Assembly (NCBI GenBank): GCA_031263625.1
Contig: JAISFK010000020.1
Location: 1 to 8,188 of the forward strand
DNA: 8,188 nucleotides
Origin: Clostridiales bacterium
GTDB lineage: Bacteria; Bacillota; Clostridia; WRLR01
Direction: 5' to 3'
Position numbers and translations under genes: made by a program
In this document: positions 5,066-8,188 of the stretch, piece after piece
Layout of the letters: each line of letters opens with the position of its first letter
How positions within the stretch are numbered: position 1 is the first letter of the stretch
Notes under the pieces: model-generated
The model's input: only the letters and a program-made list of their open reading frames with translations
The model's database searches: none
Told to the model about the DNA's origin: nothing

Positions 5066-7432
5066 CTATCCGAAATACTCGGGCGGCTTCTTCGCCCTCA
5101 TGAAGCGCCCGACGTCGGCAGCGCTGGACGTCGCGCGGCAGTCCGGCAGGGCGGCGAGGACGCGCTCCCGGTATGGGCCGTTCTCGCCCGCGCGGCTGTC
5201 GAGGATTGCGGCCACGCCCGTGTCGGTTTCCGTGCGTATGAGCCTGCCGAAGCCCTGTTTCAACTTAATGAGCATTTCCGGCACGACGACGCGGCGCTTG
5301 TATTCGGCCATGCCGCCGTACTGCGCCTGCTCGTGCTCGCTTATGGGATCCGGCACCTGGAACGGCAGCTTGACGATGATCAGGAGCGACAGCGCGTCGC
5401 CGGGTATGTCGATGCCCTCCCACAGCGCGCCGCTCGCGAACAGGACGCCGCCGCCCGAGCGCTTGAAGCGCTCGATCTCTCTGACGCCGCCCTTGTCGAG
5501 CCGGAACATGGGGAACGGGAGCCCGCGCTCCTTCAGTCGCTCCCACACCATGTCCATCGCCTTGTAGCTGGTGAACAGCGCGGCCGCGTGGCCGTGCGCG
5601 GCGAGCGCGAGCCGCTCCGTCTCGCCCGCGGCCGCCTCGATGTACTCGCGGCTCTTGCTGTCGGGGAACGGCATGCTCTCGCTGATGTACAGAAGCGCGT
5701 TTTCGCGGTGGCTGAACGGCGACGGCTCGCTCGTTTCGGAAAGGCGGCCGTTGAGCCTGTCCAGGCCGAGCGCCCGCTTGGCGCGCGAGAAGTCGCCGCC
5801 CGCCGAGAGCGTGCCGGAAGTCAGGATCGTCGGGATGCCCCTGCCCCACAGATCCCTGTGCAGCCTCGCGTCGAGGTCGGCCGGGATGGCGCGGAGCAAA
5901 GTTTCCTGCCCCGCGCCGGGCGTCACGCTCGCGTCCGGCCTCTCGAGCCAGCAGATGTTTTCGCGGTGGCGGGCGAGCGCGCCCAGCCGCTCGCGGGCGC
6001 CCGCCAGCTCCCAGATGATCTGCTGGCGCCTGCCTCCGTCTGCGGCGTCCGGCGGCTCCGAGGCCAGCAGGTCGAGCAGCCTGTCGGAAATGTCGCGCAT
6101 GTTCCGCAGGTGCCGCGCCGCGTCGCCGTCGATGGGCGCGGCGAAGCGCGTCGCCTCGTCGTCCGCGCCGTCCGCTCCGTCGTCCGGCAGGCCGTCCTCG
6201 AAGCCCCTGAACAGCCGCCGGCTCTCGTCGGAGAGCTTCTTCGCCGTCTCGCGGGCGAGCCTCCGCGCCGACTCGCGCCCGAACCGCAGATCGCCGGCGC
6301 GCTCCTTGAGCTCAGGCAAAGTGAAGCAGGAAAGCTCCGCGCCGTACATCGCGCGCGCCGCCGCGAGGAACTTGTGAGCCTCGTCGATCACTACGGTCTG
6401 GTAATTTGGGAGCAGAGGCCGCTTGCCGCCGGCCCGGCGCAGGGCGTCGGCGAGGAAATAGTTGTGGTTCACGACCTGGATGTCGATGTCCTGGCTCATT
6501 GCGCGCTCGCGGAATCTGAGGTAGGCGCAGCCGTCGCGCATGGGGCAGTTCCCGCCGCACCTGTCCGGCACGGCGACTTTTCTCTTGGTGTAGGCGTCCA
6601 TTCCGTCCGCTTCCGCGAGGTCGATGGGCGCCCTCGGCGCGAGCAGCCCGAGCATGGCCTCCCTGTTCCGCCCGTCGCGCTCGTAGCGCAGGCAGGAGCG
6701 CAGGTTCCGCTCGCAGGCGTAGTGCTCGCGCCCCTTGCGCAGCACGGCCGTCAGCGGCTCCCTGGCGATCCCGCTTTCGAGCAGGATCCGCGACAGCTCG
6801 GGGATGTACTCCGAGACGATGGCTTTTTGGAGCGCGATGCTTGACGTGGCGATCACAATCGGCATGTTCTCCATGCCGGCGCGGCCCGTCGCCGGGTAGA
6901 GCGCCCTGATCCAGAAGTCGTTCAGCCTGCCGCGTTTGGCTATGATCGCCGCCGCGAGGTAGGCGAGCGTCTTGCCCGTGCCGACCTCCGCCTCCGCGAG
7001 GGAGGCCGAGCGGTCGCGGATGGCGCCGAGGATGCTGTCCGCGAGCGCGATCTGCCCGCCGCGCGCCGCGTAGCCGTGCTCCGGCAGAACCTGCCGGAAC
7101 AGCGCGCAGAGTATTTCGCGGCATTTGCCGTGGCTGATCTGCCAGCCGCGGCGCCTGTCGGCCTCGAGGCGCGCGGCGCCCGCGACGGAGCAGCCGCGCA
7201 TGCGCTCGGCGATTTTTCCGATCTCGCCCGGCGCGAGCGGGGTCTTGCGGCACGAGAGGGTTTCCGCCCTGCCTGTTTCGAGGCTGGCCGCCCTGTACAC
7301 GAAGCCGTCGCCCATGTCGTCCTCGAGCAGGGCGCAGCCGTATGCGTAGAGTATCGGCGTCCCTCCGGCAAAGCGGCGGCCGGCCGCTTCGGGCGGGGGC
7401 GTGCGGGAGATTTCATTTGAATAGACGTGCAT
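5066..7432 (-). CDS. DinG/XPD-family ATP-dependent DNA helicase (Fe-S type)
   Basis: 788 aa and complete. It is a superfamily 2 helicase of the DinG type, expected to unwind DNA 5' to 3' using ATP. Motifs in order: a Q-like segment R-G-G-Q127; Walker A E-V-G-T-G-K154-T; T-S-S-I-A-L-Q-K near 196-203; Fe-S cysteine set Cys240, Cys292, Cys296, Cys302 (Cys247 is extra); the DEAH box at 350-353; T-S-G-T-L at 538-542; W-E-G-I-D-I-P-G-D at 671-679; and Q-G-F-G-R-L-I-R at 726-733. The first 105 residues or so are a divergent N-terminal part with no exonuclease domain. About 25 residues between Walker A and the next motif look like an insertion. The ATG at 7432 has AAGGAG 9 nt upstream. The frame stays open to 7975, but the extra 181 residues cross the hairpin region and are low-complexity. 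Related helicases are common in Bacillota ICEs. A role in element transfer or maintenance is inferred. Confidence 0.94.
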   Translation of the reverse strand: MHVYSNEISRTPPPEAAGRRFAGGTPILYAYGCALLEDDMGDGFVYRAASLETGRAETLSCRKTPLAPGEIGKIAERMRGCSVAGAARLEADRRRGWQISHGKCREILCALFRQVLPEHGYAARGGQIALADSILGAIRDRSASLAEAEVGTGKTLAYLAAAIIAKRGRLNDFWIRALYPATGRAGMENMPIVIATSSIALQKAIVSEYIPELSRILLESGIAREPLTAVLRKGREHYACERNLRSCLRYERDGRNREAMLGLLAPRAPIDLAEADGMDAYTKRKVAVPDRCGGNCPMRDGCAYLRFRERAMSQDIDIQVVNHNYFLADALRRAGGKRPLLPNYQTVVIDEAHKFLAAARAMYGAELSCFTLPELKERAGDLRFGRESARRLARETAKKLSDESRRLFRGFEDGLPDDGADGADDEATRFAAPIDGDAARHLRNMRDISDRLLDLLASEPPDAADGGRRQQIIWELAGARERLGALARHRENICWLERPDASVTPGAGQETLLRAIPADLDARLHRDLWGRGIPTILTSGTLSAGGDFSRAKRALGLDRLNGRLSETSEPSPFSHRENALLYISESMPFPDSKSREYIEAAAGETERLALAAHGHAAALFTSYKAMDMVWERLKERGLPFPMFRLDKGGVREIERFKRSGGGVLFASGALWEGIDIPGDALSLLIIVKLPFQVPDPISEHEQAQYGGMAEYKRRVVVPEMLIKLKQGFGRLIRTETDTGVAAILDSRAGENGPYRERVLAALPDCRATSSAADVGRFMRAKKPPEYFG

Positions 7433-7441
7433 TATAAAGCT

Positions 7442-7447
7442 CTCCTT
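7442..7447 (-). promoter_or_regulatory. Ribosome binding site of the helicase gene
   Basis: AAGGAG on the minus strand, 9 nt before the ATG at 7432, set in an A/T-rich patch that contrasts with the GC-rich surroundings. It fixes the start at 7432 in an otherwise longer open frame. Confidence 0.85.
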
Positions 7448-7466
7448 ATAAATGAAAGTTGCGGTT

Positions 7467-7523
7467 TGGCGGCTCTGTGGTGCGCCGGGGGCGAAAGCCC
7501 CCGGCGCATTGGCAGAACCGCCA
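7467..7523 (-). repeat. 57-nt two-part hairpin in the helicase leader
   Basis: The inner stem is 12 perfect bp (TGCGCCGGGGGC with its complement) closed by GAAA on the plus strand or UUUC on the minus strand. A 3-by-4 internal loop separates it from an 11-bp outer stem (7467-7477 with 7513-7523). The one imperfect outer pair is G-U on the minus-strand RNA but C-A on the plus strand, which favours a minus-strand transcript. The GAAA loop would favour the opposite strand. It ends 34 nt before the helicase start codon. Confidence 0.7.
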
Positions 7524-7525
7524 GG

Positions 7526-7580
7526 CCAATGGATTTCGTAAGAAATAGACAGACTGGTATGCGGTCTTGCGAGCCATTGG
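7526..7580. repeat. Three-way-junction-like inverted repeats next to the helicase leader hairpin
   Basis: The outer stem CCAATGG (7526-7532) pairs with CCATTGG (7574-7580). Inside it are ATTTC-GTAA-GAAAT (7533-7546) and a second small stem AGAC with GTCT (7551-7554 with 7564-7567, 9-nt loop). Two helices closed by a third suggest folded RNA or DNA instead of a simple repeat. The stems are short, so chance is not excluded. Confidence 0.45.
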
Positions 7581-7617
7581 GTGCGCGCCCTATTTGTTCC
7601 CAAACACCCCGGGCGCT

Positions 7618-7637
7618 GCGCCAAGCCTGCTTGGCGC
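7618..7637. repeat. Short perfect hairpin
   Basis: GCGCCAAGC pairs with GCTTGGCGC around two bases, 20 nt in all, so effectively an 8-bp stem with a 4-nt loop. Runs of C and G on either side (7607-7610 and 7638-7642) could lengthen the stem across a bulge. Function unknown. Confidence 0.5.
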
Positions 7638-7794
7638 GGGGGAAACATCGTGCCATGGCTTGCGCCATGCATCGAAGCCGCCAAAGGCGTGTCCCAGCCT
7701 AAGCCGCGCTTCGCCGGGTCGCGCCTCCGCGCTGTCCGGCCCCAGTTTTCTTGGGGAAGTATCATTGTCGCCGCCGCGCCTTGTGTCGTCGCGG

Positions 7795-7878
7795 CCTCCG
7801 CAGGGCCCGGCTCCTCTCCGGCGCAAACTCGATTCAGCGTGCTTTTGTGCCGGCCATAAGGGGAAGGCCCTGCGGAGG
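7795..7878 (+). repeat. 84-nt extended imperfect hairpin
   Basis: The outer stem is 13 perfect bp, CCTCCGCAGGGCC (7795-7807) with its complement (7866-7878). Inside are a 6-bp stem (TCCTCT with AGGGGA) and a 10-bp stem (CCGGCGCAAA with TTTGTGCCGG) enclosing a 16-nt loop. Both inner stems contain one pair that is G-U on plus-strand RNA but A-C on the minus strand, so plus-strand RNA is favoured. That would place a transcript opposite to all genes in the window. The feature could also act as a DNA cruciform. Confidence 0.6.
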
Positions 7879-7953
7879 ACAGCGGCGCTCGCGCCCGTTG
7901 CAGGCGGTCGTCGCGCGCGGCGAGGCGGTTTAAGTGCCCGATGTCCCGGTATG

Positions 7954-7973
7954 GCCGCCCCCGAAGGGGCGGC
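7954..7973 (-). repeat. GC hairpin with UUCG loop
   Basis: An 8-bp stem GCCGCCCC/GGGGCGGC. On the minus strand the loop is UUCG closed by C-G, an unusually stable tetraloop. No U tract follows in either direction, so it is not called a terminator. It lies between the sigma-factor gene and the rest of the gap, just downstream of a TTGACA at 7982-7977. Confidence 0.6.
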
Positions 7974-7981
7974 ATTTGTCA

Positions 7982-8014
7982 AAGTGCGCGAGGGATGAAT
8001 CTCTCCCCTCACTT
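7982..8014 (-). repeat. Bulged hairpin after the sigma-factor gene
   Basis: AAGTG pairs with CACTT and AGGG with CCCT, with a 4-nt CGCG bulge on one side and an 11-nt loop. It begins 27 nt after the sigma-factor stop codon. It could mark the end of that transcript, but the downstream bases (TTTGACAAA) are a weak T run only. Terminator function is therefore unproved. Confidence 0.4.
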
Positions 8015-8041
8015 ATGGTCACGCCAGAAAACGCCGCTGGT

Positions 8042-8188
8042 CTATTCGGACATAAGTTTTTTTAGTTTCGCGAGGATTTTTTTCTTCCGCGCGTGCAGGG
8101 CGGTCTTGGAGAGGCCGATGGAATCGGCGCACTCGCGCTCCGTCATGTTTTCAAAGAACAGCGCGCCGATCAGCTTCCGCGCGCCTGG
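8042..8188 (-). CDS. Sigma-70-family factor, C-terminal fragment (runs off the window)
   Basis: The last 48 codons of a gene that begins outside the window, ending in TAG at 8044-8042. The peptide shows the region 4 helix-turn-helix pattern of small sigma factors: L-I-G-A-L-F-F-E-N, then M-T-E-R-E-C-A-D-S-I-G-L-S-K-T-A-L-H-A-R at about 15-34, then a basic helix K-K-K-I-L-A-K-L-K-K-L-M. In this family region 4 reads the -35 box. Small sigma factors of this kind are common next to transfer or recombination genes of Bacillota elements. Since the sigma regions 2 and 3 are not visible, a phage-type activator with the same fold remains possible. It is too short for any statement on catalysis or anti-sigma control. 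Confidence 0.72.
   Translation of the reverse strand, partial: PGARKLIGALFFENMTERECADSIGLSKTALHARKKKILAKLKKLMSE

Larger units (their letters stand above)
7433..8041. other. 609-bp gap rich in long inverted repeats; no credible protein gene
   Basis: This lies between the sigma-factor stop and the helicase start. Open frames exist on both strands, but they are Ala/Arg/Pro/Gly-rich, start without good ribosome binding sites and overlap each other, so they are taken as GC-driven shadows. The region instead holds, from the helicase outward: the helicase ribosome binding site, a 57-nt two-part hairpin (7467-7523), a junction-like fold (7526-7580), a 20-nt hairpin (7618-7637), a small CATGGC/GCCATG stem (7654-7669), an 84-nt extended hairpin (7795-7878), a GC hairpin with a UUCG loop (7954-7973) and a bulged hairpin after the sigma gene (7982-8014). 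Candidates are a structured non-coding RNA, a long regulatory leader, or a DNA site such as a transfer origin. None is recognised as a named family. Confidence 0.6.

Noticed and set aside
4841..6844. A 667-codon open frame on the plus strand opposite the helicase
   Set aside because: It lies entirely antisense to a helicase with all expected motifs. Its Ala/Arg/Val-rich composition is what the complement of GC-rich codons gives, and no family motif is visible.
7433..7975. Extension of the helicase frame to 7975 (969 codons)
   Set aside because: The extra residues run through the hairpins and are low-complexity. The ATG at 7432 has a clear ribosome binding site and begins the conserved-looking sequence.
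7954..7982. A promoter from the perfect TTGACA at 7982-7977
   Set aside because: The hexamer expected 16-18 nt downstream is GC-only. The nearest TA-containing box (CATACC) is 23 nt away, beyond the usual spacing.
7433..8041. CRISPR array, tRNA or rRNA in the long gap
   Set aside because: No regularly spaced repeats, no cloverleaf with the T-arm consensus and no rRNA-like segment were seen. The repeats are inverted and differ from each other.

Overview
The window is the recombination end of an integrative mobile element, most likely a conjugative element (ICE), from a GC-rich anaerobic Gram-positive bacterium. The best guess is a high-GC member of the Clostridia. This rests on three things: strong AAGGAGG-type ribosome binding sites before nearly every gene, a small protein that resembles DUF6870 of Bacillota elements, and a sigma-factor / DinG-like helicase / large serine recombinase gene set typical of Bacillota ICEs. 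The taxon is inferred from protein character and composition, not from a marker gene. Every convincing gene is on the minus strand, so transcription runs from high to low coordinates.

In transcription order: (1) 8188-8042, the last 48 codons of a sigma-70-like factor (region 4 helix-turn-helix). (2) 8041-7433, 609 bp with no credible gene but many long inverted repeats, including a three-way-junction-like fold and an 84-nt extended hairpin. (3) 7432-5066, a complete 788-aa DinG/XPD-type superfamily 2 helicase with an Fe-S cysteine set. (4) 4977-3847, a 376-aa PAPS-reductase-family (PP-loop) protein with a low-complexity tail. (5) 3864-3762, a 103-bp inverted-repeat element over the 3' end of that gene. 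(6) 3702-3496, a 68-aa DUF6870-like protein. (7) 3352 to 1, three tandem large serine recombinases: 545 aa, 537 aa and the first 34 aa of a third that runs out of the window. The recombinases are separated by 1 nt and then overlap by 4 nt.

The recombinase triplet is probably the integration/excision machinery of the element, with the three proteins made together by coupled translation. The helicase and the PP-loop protein may serve element DNA maintenance or a sulfur- or nucleotide-linked modification; the sequence does not settle this. Stable hairpins sit 17-39 nt upstream of the start codons of the helicase, PAPS-family and DUF6870-like genes. They suggest leader-level control of expression or mRNA processing. 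By eye, the helicase and PP-loop genes are richer in G+C than the recombinases.
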